Assembly (NCBI RefSeq): GCF_001625305.1
Contig: NW_017804576.1
Location: forward strand, 1,064,046 to 1,128,045
Reading direction: 5' to 3'
DNA length: 64,000 bases
Origin: Branchiostoma belcheri
Lineage: Eukaryota > Chordata > Leptocardii > Amphioxiformes > Branchiostomatidae
Shown here: positions 22,401-30,800 of the stretch, in pieces
Layout of the letters: the number at the start of each line of letters is the position of its first letter
Position numbering within the stretch: position 1 is the stretch's first letter
Position numbers and translations under genes: made by a program
Notes under the pieces: model-generated
Told to the model about the DNA's origin: nothing
The model's input: the letters and a program-made list of their open reading frames with translations, nothing else
The model's database searches: none

Positions 22401-24697
22401 TCCAAAATACAGATGTAATCAGTATATATATGACATACAGCACCCTTTTAGAACTAAAATGTTTACTGCATTAGTAGTTATAGTAGCCTGGTGTCCAAAT
22501 CTATGTTACCCAGCCTCTTATGTGCTCTATACAAATTTGCCAAGAAAAAGACTCTAGGCTACTGACTTGGTGCATCTCTTGGTGTTAGTTTGTTAACACA
22601 CAGCCTGTTGTGTTGCCAGGTGCTCCAGGTTCTGGTGGATGCTGTCAGCCAAGACCTGCAGGACAACAGTGGCAGACCAGGTAGGACCCTTTTTGTACGA
22701 TTTTGAATGTATGTTGTTATAGCTAGACTTTTATCTTTCCTTACCACTCAAAATAATGCAACAATATACGTTAACGAAGGTTAGACATCCAGGTAATGAG
22801 TCACACAAGAAAACAGTTCCTCAAGCAATTGGACAGATTTTTAAAATCTATCTTGTTTGTGGAGGAACTATTTTCTTGCGAGCTTGAGTTTATTGAGTTT
22901 ATGCATTCTTGTGAATGTAATATTATGCTTCAAGTTTTTTTGTAAATGATTCAATATTGCTTAAAATAAGCTGATTGAAAATCCAACTTTAGATGAAAGC
23001 AAATTCGATACACCATGTTATATAGAGGCCATGAAATTATGAATGTTCAGCATGTTTGACAGAAACACTTTGTTGACATTTAGCATCCAGACTGCGCGGC
23101 AAGGCTGTGGAGTTGTTTGGCAGGCTGACCTCAAAGGTTACCAATAACGCCCAAATATGGCGACTGTACGCCAGACTACACGGGGATGGGCAAAATGAGG
23201 ATGTACAGGAAAACGAGAAGGTATGTGAGACATTCATACTTAATATATGTACTACTTTTTTCACGTAAAACAAAGATCTTCCTGTATATCAGTTGAGTCA
23301 ATTACATGGGGACAAAAAACAATGTCATTGAGAATAGTACATGTACTTGCTTGTGTTGTATATCTTAATACACTGACTGGGGGTACAGTCAAATAAACCT
23401 GCCCAGGCACCCACTCCTTCAAGCTGACCACCTGTTATGTCATAACAACCACTTTTCCTGGTCCTGATATGTTTCCTCCAGAGGTGCAAGCATTAGGCTA
23501 CCTGTCCAAGAAGGCAACCTGTCCAAGAAGACCTCTTTACTTTGAGGTGTATGTAAACTTTTGTAAAGTGGTCTTCTTGCACAGGTTTCAGTGTATGTGT
23601 GAATATGAACGGCCACTTGAACCATGAAGGGAACCTCAGTAAGGCTTTCATTAGGTGCAGAACAAAAACTCCAAGATCTATCGTAGAGTGTAACTCGTTG
23701 CCACCAAGCACGGTTGGGGCATCATCACTAGAAAGCTTTAAACAGCAATAATGTGCAAAGATTGAGTGTAACAAGTCTTTTGGTGTAAATAGCTACTACA
23801 TGTAGTTGCCACGTGCCTGCAAAGCTGGTGTGTTACACAGAAGGGCAGTTACTACTACTAGTACACTGATACAGATACAGAATCATGGTAACCCTTCTTC
23901 CCCCTCCAGGCCCTGCAGTTCCTGCAGAAGGCCCACCGCTGCAGCACACAGTCGTCAGGATGGGACCGGGAGCCGGCCTCCGCGGGGCACGTCATGGACC
24001 AGGCACTGCTCCTGGCTCAGGGTGAGATCTCAGAAAGGCTTTCTCCATCACCCAAATATTTTACACAATTGCTCTGGCAAACGTAATCGCACAGATGGGT
24101 AAGTTTACTTGGGGTGCGGCGAACTGTTCTCTCGGCGAACAAACTCCCTTGGCATGCTTATCTCTCTATTTAGCCGATTTCTACTCTTTCCAGCCGCCTC
24201 CCAAAGCCTGGTAGAGGCTGAAGTTCAATGCTTGTTAATTTGTTTTTTGGCATTTTCCACAAAGTGAAAGGGAGGGAAAAACAGGTGCATACGCACCTTT
24301 CCAGGTTGCCCTCCCCCAATGTTGTCACAGGATTAGTTTTTGATAGGCCTGTTTCATACAACCTGAAAGATCTCCAAGATGTTCCTTTTACAATTTGACG
24401 AAATTCTTAGTCTTGTAGTTGCCATGCTCGCTAACGTTGGCTTACTAATGATATGGCTTGCTTTCTTTTTCATCTTCAGCTGCCATGACAGTGAGCAAGA
24501 GGAAGACCAACCCCACGGAGGCTATCCAGTCACTGTCGGCTGCGAAGATGGTCCTGCGCCAGGTCGGGACCAAGGTTCGTCAGGTACACACGGACGCCAT
24601 GACAGGACAGATGCCGGAGGACTTGGCTGGCAGACTGACCGAGGTGGAGCAGACTCTGGCTACAATACAGGGTCTTATAGACAGTCTCAGGGGCTAG
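4401..24697 (+). CDS. TTC27: TTC27, tetratricopeptide repeat protein 27, 23 coding exons
   Basis: Exons: 4401-4500, 5609-5804, 6756-6888, 7691-7825, 8345-8450, 9197-9361, 11425-11546, 12037-12149, 12701-12767, 13431-13544, 14434-14529, 16816-16928, 17297-17384, 17794-17889, 18857-18910, 20266-20364, 21013-21065, 21246-21324, 21843-21929, 22620-22680, 23084-23220, 23910-24021 and 24480-24697 (stop TAG). All junctions are AG..GT with continuous phase, giving 847 codons; human TTC27 has 843. Landmarks are [15 protein letters not shown] (exon 3), GKRTRFQ (exon 7), [11 protein letters not shown] (exon 13), [10 protein letters not shown] (exon 14), [13 protein letters not shown] (exon 17) and [13 protein letters not shown] (exon 18). 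The C-terminal half carries the TPR repeats, which form helical protein-binding surfaces; the molecular role is poorly defined. The exon 3 start (6756) and end (6888; 6882 is also possible) were chosen by phase and alignment. Partial copies of exons 6 and 12 lie in neighbouring introns, and the exon 4 acceptor is duplicated. Confidence 0.93.
4897..5060 (-). repeat. tRNA-derived SINE
   Basis: On the minus strand there is a TAGCCGAATGGTTAAAGTG A-box and, downstream, GGGTTTGATCCCC, which resembles a B-box. CCAGGAGTGTC and a TTTCTACTC end follow. A second copy of the same family lies 270 bp away at 5170-5325. Both are in TTC27 intron 1. Confidence 0.65.
5170..5325 (-). repeat. tRNA-derived SINE, second copy
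   Basis: The minus strand begins with a TAACAGTGGGGGGTTTATAG-type leader, then TTAGCCAAATGGTTAGAGC (A-box-like) and GGCTTGATCCCC (B-box-like). It ends in CCAGGAGTGTCTCTCTG and TTTCTACTC. It matches the copy at 4897-5060 in the same orientation, and is either an independent insertion or a local duplication. Confidence 0.65.
5343..5577 (+). mobile_element. MITE built from repeated TACGCTCTACG words
   Basis: The ends are GGGGGCCCGCAAG on the left and a CTTGCAGGCCCTC-like inverted counterpart on the right. Between them, AATTCTACGYAGAGCG-like units recur about five times. An opposite-orientation copy lies at 39437-39648, flanked by TTACA on both sides. This copy ends about 30 bp before TTC27 exon 2, inside or next to the acceptor's pyrimidine tract. 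Confidence 0.65.
7430..7692 (-). mobile_element. Short retroelement tail with a 15-bp target duplication covering the exon 4 splice acceptor
   Basis: The 15-bp ATGTTTACTACAGGA occurs at 7430-7444 and again at 7678-7692, framing a 233-bp insert (7445-7677). The right copy contains the true acceptor of TTC27 exon 4 (TTTACTACAG|GAC). Inside the insert, the minus strand reads GACACCGAAACGTAAGCAAGG and then GGTTGTGTAAAAGAAAACCC. That style resembles tails of Penelope-like retroelements. Its outer 20 bp also pair as an imperfect inverted repeat (7448/7652). The insert and duplication are seen directly; the family is inferred. Confidence 0.6.
8530..8730 (-). repeat. Possible 3' end of a hairpin-terminated repeat
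   Basis: On the minus strand, ACCTCCAT-TTTTC-ATGGAGGT (8539-8559) is followed directly by AATAAA. This is the same hairpin-plus-AATAAA layout seen at 91-111, 20200-20233 and 31145-31176, but with another stem. A CTGTGTGT-rich stretch adjoins it. No matching 5' end was found, so the extent is uncertain. Confidence 0.35.
9278..10003 (+). repeat. Tandem array copying the 3' half of TTC27 exon 6 plus its donor
   Basis: The last 84 nt of exon 6 (9278-9361), its donor (ACAG|GTAGGGTCGGCTGATTT) and a (GTTT)n tract recur five more times. Unit starts are about 9412, 9533, 9650, 9783 and 9904, and unit length is 117-134 bp depending on the number of GTTT units. The copies differ by point changes, for example GCTAGA versus GCACGA. 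Each keeps a good GT donor. None has an AG acceptor in front, so they should not be spliced in as exons; read-through meets the TGA in GGCTGA. Confidence 0.95.
10451..10757 (+). repeat. tRNA-derived SINE (intron 6 of TTC27)
   Basis: TGGCCAAATGGGTAGAGTGC resembles a tRNA A-box and GTGAGTTTGATCCC a B-box, with normal spacing. A body follows with GGCCATGCTGATGGTTACGG, ending in a T-rich tail at about 10741-10757. Just upstream (10432-10452) is a near copy of the exon 7 acceptor region. Confidence 0.65.
11040..11322 (-). repeat. tRNA-derived SINE
   Basis: The minus strand starts GTGGGGTCGTGTGGTGCAGT, continues CGGTAGCGCG (A-box) and then GGTTGCGGGTTCGAACCC (B-box). The body runs toward GATAAGTGTGGTGGGTTC-like sequence near 11080. 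It is not a functional tRNA gene because the acceptor and anticodon stems do not pair. It differs from the families at 4897 and 10451. Confidence 0.7.
11868..12024 (+). repeat. Dispersed repeat tail, GTATTACCTGGATGTCTA family
   Basis: The block AAACGTCTG.., CCAGTTGCTTGAGTAACAG, TTACCTGGATGTCTAGCC recurs in either orientation. Sites are here, 12957-13115, 22770-22865, 28835-28890, 34735-34885, 40660-40832 and 41650-41755. The phrase GACGAAAGCTAGTGGATRCT just before the AAACG stretch resembles the 3' tails of Penelope-like elements. These are tail fragments only. Confidence 0.55.
12235..12433 (+). mobile_element. Short repeat built on the word TTCACTGT (copy 1)
   Basis: TTCACTGT and GTGAACA/CCGTGAA words recur along about 200 bp. 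The framework TTTCTTTTTCCTGC..ATATAGTTC..TTTTTCTCAG is shared with copies at 19084-19423 and 29507-29692 (inverted). In copy 2 the words are replaced by TTTGCAGT/GCAAAC/ACAAAC. The short length and inverted ends suggest a MITE. It sits in TTC27 intron 8. Confidence 0.55.
12957..13115 (-). repeat. Dispersed repeat tail, inverted copy
   Basis: GAAGGTTAGACATCCAGGTA, CAGTTACTCAAGCAACTGGA and CGTTTCAGCTAGTATCCACT form the reverse complement of the block at 11868-12024. The two copies face each other across TTC27 exons 8 and 9, so they could pair in the transcript. Further repeat-like sequence continues to about 13330. Confidence 0.55.
14658..16525. mobile_element. TTAA-flanked MITE interrupted by a larger element
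   Basis: TTAA at 14658-14661 is followed by AGGGGAACA. After the interruption, AAGAGGTT continues at 16330, and the inverted end AACCTCTTGTTCCCCT meets TTAA at 16522-16525. Without the insert the MITE is about 200 bp with 16-bp inverted ends AGGGGAACAAGAGGTT. TTAA targets are typical of piggyBac and Kolobok elements. Confidence 0.75.
14671..16319. mobile_element. 1.65-kb long-TIR DNA transposon (Mutator-like, non-autonomous)
   Basis: The 130-bp inverted repeats at 14671-14800 and 16190-16319 start GGGTATTCGGACTTAGCTGC and include GCGCCGGAGCAAGCATTTCG. The 10-bp AAGGGGAACA is directly duplicated at 14661-14670 and 16320-16329. Long TIRs with a 9-10 bp duplication are characteristic of Mutator-like elements. 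The interior (1.4 kb, with repeated CGGAAAAGTAAC motifs near 16050-16110) has no long reading frame or recognisable transposase. It inserted into the TTAA MITE in TTC27 intron 11. Confidence 0.85.
16541..16815 (+). repeat. Two tandem partial copies of TTC27 exon 12 with acceptors
   Basis: Exon 12 starts at 16816. The acceptor and first ~65 nt of the exon also occur at 16544 and 16680, exactly 136 bp apart. The two copies share variants absent from the real exon (CTGAGCTGCACGCTGGAT against CTGAGCAGTGCACTGGAC) and lack its 3' half and donor. Both keep TCYACAG|AGAGAGCT acceptors. An internal TG|GTGAGC could act as a donor and would define a 21-nt in-frame micro-exon, but that is speculative. Confidence 0.9.
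17530..17672 (+). repeat. LINE-type 3' end fragment
   Basis: TAGTTTGCCACACATTGTAC and the following GTGCAATTGTCGTGC..AATAAAG match 2440-2505 closely. The end in AATAAAGTTCTTC suggests a retroelement 3' terminus lying in TTC27 intron 13. No coding sequence is recognised. Confidence 0.4.
17946..18343. mobile_element. Harbinger-type MITE with a TAA target duplication
   Basis: The ends are GGCCATGTTGATTTGATTAT on the left and its inverted copy on the right, extending about 35 bp with one or two mismatches. TAA flanks both ends (17943-17945 and 18344-18346). A 3-bp TAA/TTA duplication with GGCC-type ends fits PIF/Harbinger. Inside are CGCGCGC runs and A/T homopolymers. It is in TTC27 intron 14. 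Confidence 0.75.
19084..19423 (+). mobile_element. Short repeat on the TTTGCAGT word (copy 2), with a nested insert
   Basis: It has the same framework as 12235-12433, but the recurrent word is TTTGCAGT/CTGCAAAC instead of TTCACTGT/GTGAAC. A 114-bp insert (19162-19275) is framed by a 22-bp perfect direct repeat at 19140-19161 and 19276-19297, which begins ATAACCATGCACAAAT. That is the mark of a retroposed insertion. Confidence 0.55.
19505..20242 (+). mobile_element. Helentron-like repeat, copy A
   Basis: It begins ACTAGAAAGGCCAA with a hairpin TATTTGCT-TTGG-AGCAAATA (19524-19543), then GGGTTCACCACA (19551-19562). It ends with a hairpin of arms GGTTTCACCACACCA and TGGTGTGGTGAACC (20200-20233), followed by CATAATAAA. 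The 5' subterminal word is thus repeated in the 3' hairpin. Copy B has the same plan with different stems. It ends 24 bp before the acceptor of TTC27 exon 16. No Rep/helicase coding is present. Confidence 0.6.
20485..20665 (+). mobile_element. LINE C-terminal fragment
   Basis: One frame reads [20 protein letters not shown], then [11 protein letters not shown]. This resembles the C-terminal end of RTE-type reverse transcriptase proteins (R-G-R-x-R-K-T-F..D..L..D). It is a short 3' remnant in TTC27 intron 16. Confidence 0.6.
21945..22236 (-). mobile_element. LINE C-terminal fragment with (GAA)n tail
   Basis: The minus strand encodes [42 protein letters not shown] and a stop. This is the usual C-terminus of RTE-like non-LTR retrotransposon proteins. 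A (GAA)n tract (TTC repeats on plus, 21945-21960) directly follows as the 3' tail. It lies in TTC27 intron 19. Confidence 0.7.
23640..23882 (+). mobile_element. LINE 3' end with (GATACA)n tail
   Basis: A frame ends [19 protein letters not shown]-stop, the typical last residues of CR1/L2-like reverse transcriptase proteins. The 3' UTR includes GTGCCTGCAAAGCTGGTGTG and ends in GATACAGATACAG. Related tails lie at 41480-41640 (plus), 37575-37635 (minus) and 45203-45300 (minus). Confidence 0.65.
24100..24225 (+). repeat. Partial copy of the TAGCCTCTACCAGGCTT MITE
   Basis: GGTGCGGCGAACTG..CTCTATTTAGCCGATTT..CTGGTAGAGGCTGA matches the centre and right arm of the MITE at 52712-52766/58723-58849. The left arm is not present here. 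It is in TTC27 intron 22. Confidence 0.6.
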
Positions 24698-24733
24698 GAA
24701 CAGTCTCAGTGGCATTGTGCAATAATGCCAGCT

Positions 24734-24739
24734 AATAAA
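24734..24739 (+). other. TTC27 polyadenylation signal
   Basis: AATAAA lies 37 bp after the TTC27 stop codon. No downstream GU-rich element was examined in detail. Confidence 0.6.
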
Positions 24740-24844
24740 GGGATATTCTTGTAAGAAATAGGTAACTGGAGAAGTATTCATTTTCATTGTAGATACATAT
24801 TGTATGGTCACCATTGAACATGATGAAATTAGTCATCTTTCCAG

Positions 24845-24942
24845 CTAAGGCATAGCCTGGAATCCATCCGTGAACACTGTGTCTCCGCTCCATTCCCCAG
24901 CAGAGGACACAGTATTCACGGATGGATTCCAGGCTAGCTAAG
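24845..24942. repeat. Foldback repeat, about 33-bp arms
   Basis: TAGCCTGGAATCCATCCGTG at the left and CACGGATGGATTCCAGGCTA at the right are perfect inverted copies. The pairing continues inward (AACACTGTGTC against GGACACAGTATT). A short CATTCCCCAGC loop separates the arms. This is a small MITE or hairpin just downstream of TTC27. Confidence 0.75.
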
Positions 24943-25146
24943 GCACAAACATTTATGCTGTAACACTGACTTTCTTTTAACATCATCCTGTCATATACTG
25001 TAACCCATAACCTTAATATAATAAATAAAAACTGTACTACCAAAGAGCCGCATGCCTTTTGTATGATTTGTGAATGTAAGTATGGATGACACCAATATCT
25101 GAAAATGGTTTTGAGTGTCTGCGTGGTTTATGCATTTTCTCAAGCC

Positions 25147-25818
25147 ATGAGTCATGGTCCATCATTGTAGGGGAAGAGGTGAAGGAGACAGAAGCCTTTG
25201 TGTACTTGGGTAGCGTGGTCGACCAGCAAGGGGGCACGGGTAGAGATGTGTCAGCAAGGATGGGGAAGGCAAGGGCAGCGTTCATCATGCTAAGGAAGGT
25301 CTGGGCCTCTAGAGGGATTCGAAGAGCCACCAAACTCTGCATCTTCAACTCCAATGTCAAATCAGTCCTCCTCCATGGTTCGGAAACATGGAGAACAACA
25401 AGAGCCACACAGCACAGGTTACAGACTTTCATCAACACATGTCTCAGACGAATCTTCAAGATCAGGTGGTGGGACAGAATCAGCAACCAGGAGCTGTGGG
25501 ACAGAGCGGGTCAGAATCCCATCAGGGAACAGATACTTAAGAGGAAATGGTCCTGGATAGGACACACGATGAGGAAGGCCAACACTAGTATCACTCTGCA
25601 GGCCCTGACCTGGAATCCACCGGGTAAGAGGAAGAGGGGTAGACCCAAGAACAGCTGGAGAAGGGACACGGAGGAGGAGATGAGGAGCATCAGCACCAGC
25701 TGGCAGGACCTGAAGAAGAAGGCCCAGAGACGAGGGGAAGTGGAAGAACATGATTGGTGGCCTTTGCCCTGGCAGGGGCGAAGGGCCTAAGTAAGTAAAG
25801 TAAGTATGAGTCATGGTC
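25147..25818 (+). mobile_element. 5'-truncated RTE-like LINE with 13-bp target duplication
   Basis: ATGAGTCATGGTC occurs at 25147-25159 and 25806-25818. Between them one open frame (about 210 residues) encodes the region after the catalytic core of an endonuclease/reverse transcriptase protein: FVYLGSVVDQQGGTGRDVSA, LLHGSETWR, CLRRIFKIRWWDRISNQELW, WSWIGHTMRK, GKRKRGRPKNSWRRD and a terminal WWPLPWQGRRA. It ends in (TAAG)n-like sequence. The unbroken frame and perfect duplication suggest a young insertion between TTC27 and DPY30. Confidence 0.85.
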
Positions 25819-27154
25819 AGTCATTCTTAATCTTTACCAAAAATTGTAGAATGAAGCCAAAAAAGAAGACAGAATATCTTGTATACCAACAACACAGATT
25901 TATTACTAAATATTAACTTATACATTATATAACTGTAACTCCTAACATACTGCCATACATAGAGATGCAGAAAATGACATAAATACTCTTTTGTCATTAA
26001 CTGCAAATAGGATCTTTTGCAAATATGATATTTTTTCAACCAGAAAAGGTGAAGTGACATAACGTTACTGGTACTACATGTACATATACATTTCAGCAAC
26101 CACAAGGAGGGCTTAGTCAGAGCGTAAGTTGTCTACTTGCAACATCACTTAGTATTTCTTAACAACATCATCAAGGTATTTTCGTTGCTGGTAACAGGAA
26201 AACGGTATTGCTAATCCAACCCAAAGTTTGCCATCAGGTAGAGCAGACATGATCAGAAAAAATCTTGTTTCTTGGGTACATTTTGGAATCACATGTGTAC
26301 ATGTATCACGTAAAAAGGNNNNNNNNNNNNNNNNNNNNAATCACACATGTGTACATGTATCATGTAAAAGGAATGCAGTATGGTGGTCTAAACGGCTGTG
26401 GGCATGTCGGTAATTCAGGTACAGGTATAACACAAACCTAGGTGCAAGGCGGTTGGTAAAGTACAAGGCTTCTTGCTCCTGTCCTGCCAACTGACAATAA
26501 CTTACACCTGTTGGATTCCTGCCTAACAATAGGGTTCAGGATTCAAGTAGGAGCTTTGGTGCACTATGGTAGTTTATGGTGGCAATTGCCAACTTTCAAT
26601 GGTTTGTTGTTGACTGTGGGGCCTCTTGCACATGTAGTTGGTGATCTGAATGTACCAGATATACTAGTAGTTGGGCTTCAGCTATTCCACAGTGTCAAAT
26701 TGCCCAAATCCAATTCACCATTCTAGGTCCCCACATGTATATCCACGTGTAAGAGTATTGCTTGAGTAGGAGAGAAAAAAGTTATTACAGATGATGTAGG
26801 TAGGTTCACTACTAACTAGTAGTACTAGGTTGGTCTTTCAGCAAATATCTGGCACTGTGGGTACCTCTCTGCTCTGTTATGTACATATATGGACTAAAAT
26901 ATAACATCTAAGGTCTCTTTAAGGTCCTTAAAAGTTAAAGTCTTTTTTCCTGTGTATGTTGGTCGCCCCATAGTTGGTTGTCTCGTATGAAGTTGTCCAA
27001 ACGCCGTGTGTTGTGCTGAAATCCCAAGTGATGCAACTGTAGACTGTCCTGGAAACCGGTTGTCACCTGGGTGTAGTAGAGGCGGTATCTCCGGGAGGGT
27101 CAAAATACGAACTGCAGAGGTCATCTGTACGGCTCCAGGCTTGTACGGGCGCCT
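25819..27154. other. TTC27-DPY30 tail-to-tail intergenic region, with an assembly gap
   Basis: No gene was recognised. The DPY30 3' UTR must occupy part of the right side. A 20-base run of N lies at 26319-26338. It is flanked on both sides by the same ~32-bp unit (AATCACATGTGTACATG..GTAAAAAGG), so the gap is probably a collapsed minisatellite. Confidence 0.6.
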
Positions 27155-27480
27155 TCACTGTTCCTCGAACTTGGACTTGTTCTTGAGTAGATAGGCTGCG
27201 AGGTACTCTATGGGGTTTGGCGGGCGCTCCTTCGCCAGGGTGGAGAGTCCCTGGAGTAGGATGGGAACGACTGTTTGGTCCAAGTACGCCCGCGTCGGCA
27301 GGGACTGCAGTTCGACTTTCTGCTTTATCGGCTTTTCCGCCGCCTCCTTCTCGGCTGTGATCATCTCTGGACGTTCTCGGTGAGCCCCAGCTTCTCGTGC
27401 GGCGTCTCCATGGCCTGCGGCTCGCCCGTGGCGGCGTTTCCCGCGTCTCCTGTCTGCATGGGCTGCTGATCGTCCGCCAT
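27155..27480 (-). CDS. DPY30: DPY30, COMPASS/MLL complex subunit (one-base frame break)
   Basis: From the ATG at 27480 the minus strand encodes [22 protein letters not shown]. After a one-base frame break near 27363-27368 it continues [20 protein letters not shown], then [40 protein letters not shown] and KNKSKFEEQ-stop. The second part is nearly identical to human DPY30 across the Dpy-30 dimerisation motif, which binds ASH2L in H3K4 methyltransferase complexes. The two parts abut without missing residues relative to human, so a single base is lacking. This is most likely a sequence or assembly error. Otherwise translation could start at the ATG at 27364, giving a 69-residue protein that keeps the dimerisation motif. 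The start context CCGCCATTTTCC (minus: AAAATGGCGG) is YY1-like. Confidence 0.88.
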
Positions 27481-27840
27481 TTTCCTTCGCGTCTTCAATA
27501 CAAGGCGCATGCGTTCTGGAACGCGGGGAGTGCTTTCCCTGTTGCTAAGGTGCAGCACTTGGCCGAGTAATATATTCATCCGCCGTGACACTTAACTTTC
27601 CACTGAGATGACTTTTTGAGAAAATCCCAAACATTTTTTCATACAAATGATTTTTGTATACATAAAAACAATCTGTTGGTTTTGTGATGATTAATTCCTG
27701 AAGAAAAGTGTCCTCGACGGACGGTTTATTTTCTGTTCTGTCGGATGACCATACTTCCTGGCGGGGTGTTGTTGGGCCACAGTTTACCCCTACAACAGCC
27801 GGAGTTCGCGGTGAATACGAAACTTGTCAGGCTCGGGAAG
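27481..27840. promoter_or_regulatory. Shared DPY30/DRC7 divergent promoter
   Basis: Only 360 bp separate the two start codons. GGCGCATGCG at 27504-27513 fits an NRF1 site (consensus GCGCATGCGC), and the YY1-like motif overlaps the DPY30 start. GTTGCTAAGG at 27541-27550 resembles a half X-box, the RFX site common in cilium gene promoters, which would suit DRC7. The sites were identified by eye only. Confidence 0.5.
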
Positions 27841-30800
27841 ATGGACGAAAACGCAGAAAATAACCCCGAACAGGCCAACAACAAGGCCGAGGACGCGGAG
27901 GAGGCCGAGGGGGAGTTGTCAGTGGACGATCTGCGGGCGGAGCTGGAGAAAATCGACGTGCAAGTGCCAGAAGTGGAAATGTAGGTGTACTTAGTGACAG
28001 TGTGTTCAGTTACCATCCATTTAAATCAATGACAGATTGCTGGTGGCTTGATAATGGTTTTGTTGGCTAACATTTGGCTCCGCTAGGCCATGGTCTTCTC
28101 TTCCTCTTTTACATCTCCTCTTTGTTTAGACTTGAGAGAAACAACAACACATTAATTCACACCTCTGTTTAGTAATCATGTTAAATATACACAGCTAAAG
28201 AGCCCCAAACTCACGTTAATTCTTCCCCAGCACAAATTAAAGCTATCTACTTAACAATTTTGTGACCCTAGTATGTCGTCCAGATCTTGAAATACATGTA
28301 TCAAGACCGGAAGTTCTGCTGCAGTACCATAACAAGCCACCAGGTGGCTCAAAATCTAATTATTTTTAGGTATTATCAAGACCTACCCACTTACCATCTA
28401 TTCTAAGGTAGTCTAGAGTCTGTAACTTTTTGTAAGCCTTCTCATTTTATCATGTTTGCAGACGGACAGACCTCAACAGACCTCTGAAGCCCTCAACCAA
28501 TTGAGGTTTGCACGACCTGGGAAGCAGACAGAGACACACACACAAATGTAGACACTCAGTCAGAATCTCCCTAAAACATAACCTTCTTGACAAAAGTAAT
28601 CAATGACTATCATTCTGTCCCCCAGTTCTGAGGTGCACCTCCAGCAGGAGGACATGTACTCAGAGTTCCCTGTGTCCTACAAGGAGAACACCAACAAGGA
28701 GAAACTGATCCTGGCGTACGCCGAGAACTTTCGCCGACAGTACGTCCACCTGTACCGCGACAGGAAACTGCTCTTTCTCAACCCTGTCAACGAGTGCGGC
28801 ATGGAGGTAAATCATCAAGTTGCATGAATACCTGTTTTTTTGGCATATCTTATTACCTGAATGTCTAACAGTCTAACCTTCACTGACGTGATCAAATAAT
28901 TAGCTTTTTTAGATTGCTGTATAAAATTAAGTCAATGTGGTTTATGTTTTATTTAAAAAAAATGTCAACATCTGAAACCAAATAAAAACTTGGGAATAGG
29001 CAATCTCTTATTGAGGTAAGTAATCTAATAATTAGCTTTTTTATTCACATGAATGTTCACCCGAATCCAGGTCAGTCAGTACCCTTTCCCAGGTCCATGT
29101 AGTTACGACTGTTTTGTTTTAGATTGCTACAAGTCATTGTGGATTTTGTTTTAATTGACGAAAATGTCAACATCTGAAACAAAAACAAAAAACAACAAAA
29201 AAACAACTTGGGTATAACAACTTGTGTATAGGCTATTGGACTTAAAGACAATCTCTTGTTAACTAGAAAGGCCAACATTTGCTTCGGAGCAAATGTAGGA
29301 ATTTCACTCCATACCCTTCCCCAAACAAAAATGAGAGATTCTAAATAAATCATACTGCAATTATACAAGGACAAGCTGTTTGAATCTCAACAGGTATTTA
29401 TAAAACTGGCACTTGGCAATTATCTCCCTTTTTTTTTACAAAGATACAACGACACGCACTTTAAATCTCGACAGCTTCACTTTACACTTTTGACGAGATT
29501 GTAACTACTACTAACGGAAGCAAAATTTTCACGGCCTGAGAAAAATGGACATGTTCACGGAACTATATATTCACGGTGGTGACAGTTGCAGGAAAAAGAA
29601 AGTCCAGGAATTAAGTTCACAATACAGAGGTGACAGTGAAAACCGTGAACATTGACCCCCCGCTTGCATTGCGGTACAGTGAAAAAAAACGGGAATTACA
29701 GCAATCAATTTACTGAGTATGTTTGCTTAGTTTCCAGATGTTTTGTACTTGTAGTTTTTAAATGAACGAAAACCGATGCGCGCACAGATGTTACTTTTGT
29801 GACAACATCAAAGTGATTTTGGTTTGTATGTTGAAAAAATACAAAAGACTAACATTCGAAGTTATTGAAATTCTTGAGTAAGAACAATCAGTTTTGGAAT
29901 GTTAAAAGCAAAGCAATGGATATTAAAACGAAAATGTTAAAATTAAATGTTGAAATTGTTAAAATGTAAAATGGTTAAAATTGTTGAAATTGTTAAAAAT
30001 GTTTAAATTGTTAAAAATTGTAAAAAGGGTAATTAAAAATATCCAGTGTACCAGGGTTCGAACTCGCAATGTCCGGACTTGCAGCCCTGCGCGTTACCAA
30101 CCGAGCTATCTGGACGCGTTTCCATTACTCTCTGCATTGTATGTCATATAAAGTGAACAACATGGCGGTAACGATCGCTTCAAGTACTAGTAAGGGACTT
30201 TCTAGGAGATTTCCTTCTTTATCAGGTTCGCTTTTGACCACCGGTACCTTGATGTAACGTAACTATCAATCCGGCTAGCAGAAGCCGCCGGCTCCCTGTC
30301 CAATCTTTGAAAACTGTCGGGCATGCAAGCCCTCAACGCTCGCTTTAGGAAAATTTGCCAGGAAGCCGTCTTGCGATGTTCTCAGCAACAACAAATGAAC
30401 GCCTGTACACTCTACAATTTTGGTGATTCTTCAGAAATCGATAACAGAATATATAATACTAGTCGGTGAAGATTGTGGAAAATTGTTGATACCGTGGCGC
30501 GCGCGCGTGCGCCGACGATACACATTACGTACCGTTGTTTACAGTACTCGCGGGGCGCAGGTCATTGACCTCCCGCTTGCGTTGTTCCAACAGAGAAGAG
30601 CAAAATATCTGCCAGTTTTTGCGTCAGATTTTCAGTGTTTGTTAAAATCATATACAGGCATCCATGCAGCTATAATTCTTCCAACTAGTTCGTAGTTAGG
30701 TGAAATGTTTATAGGAATCACACGAATCGGTATCCAATATCAGAGTATCATGGCCCACGGCCGAGACCGCGTGGACCAGCTGCGCTGGTACGTGAAAATG

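Noticed and set aside
25037-25814. Two 130-150 codon frames on the minus strand
   Set aside because: They are antisense shadows of the RTE-like LINE coding sequence.
27745-27840. Upstream in-frame DRC7 start
   Set aside because: It has a weaker start context, and the extra 32 residues are not alike in human DRC7; it cannot be fully excluded.
30046-30118. Candidate tRNA gene
   Set aside because: The A- and B-box are present but the acceptor and T stems do not pair, and it lies inside a repeat; it is kept only as a SINE head.
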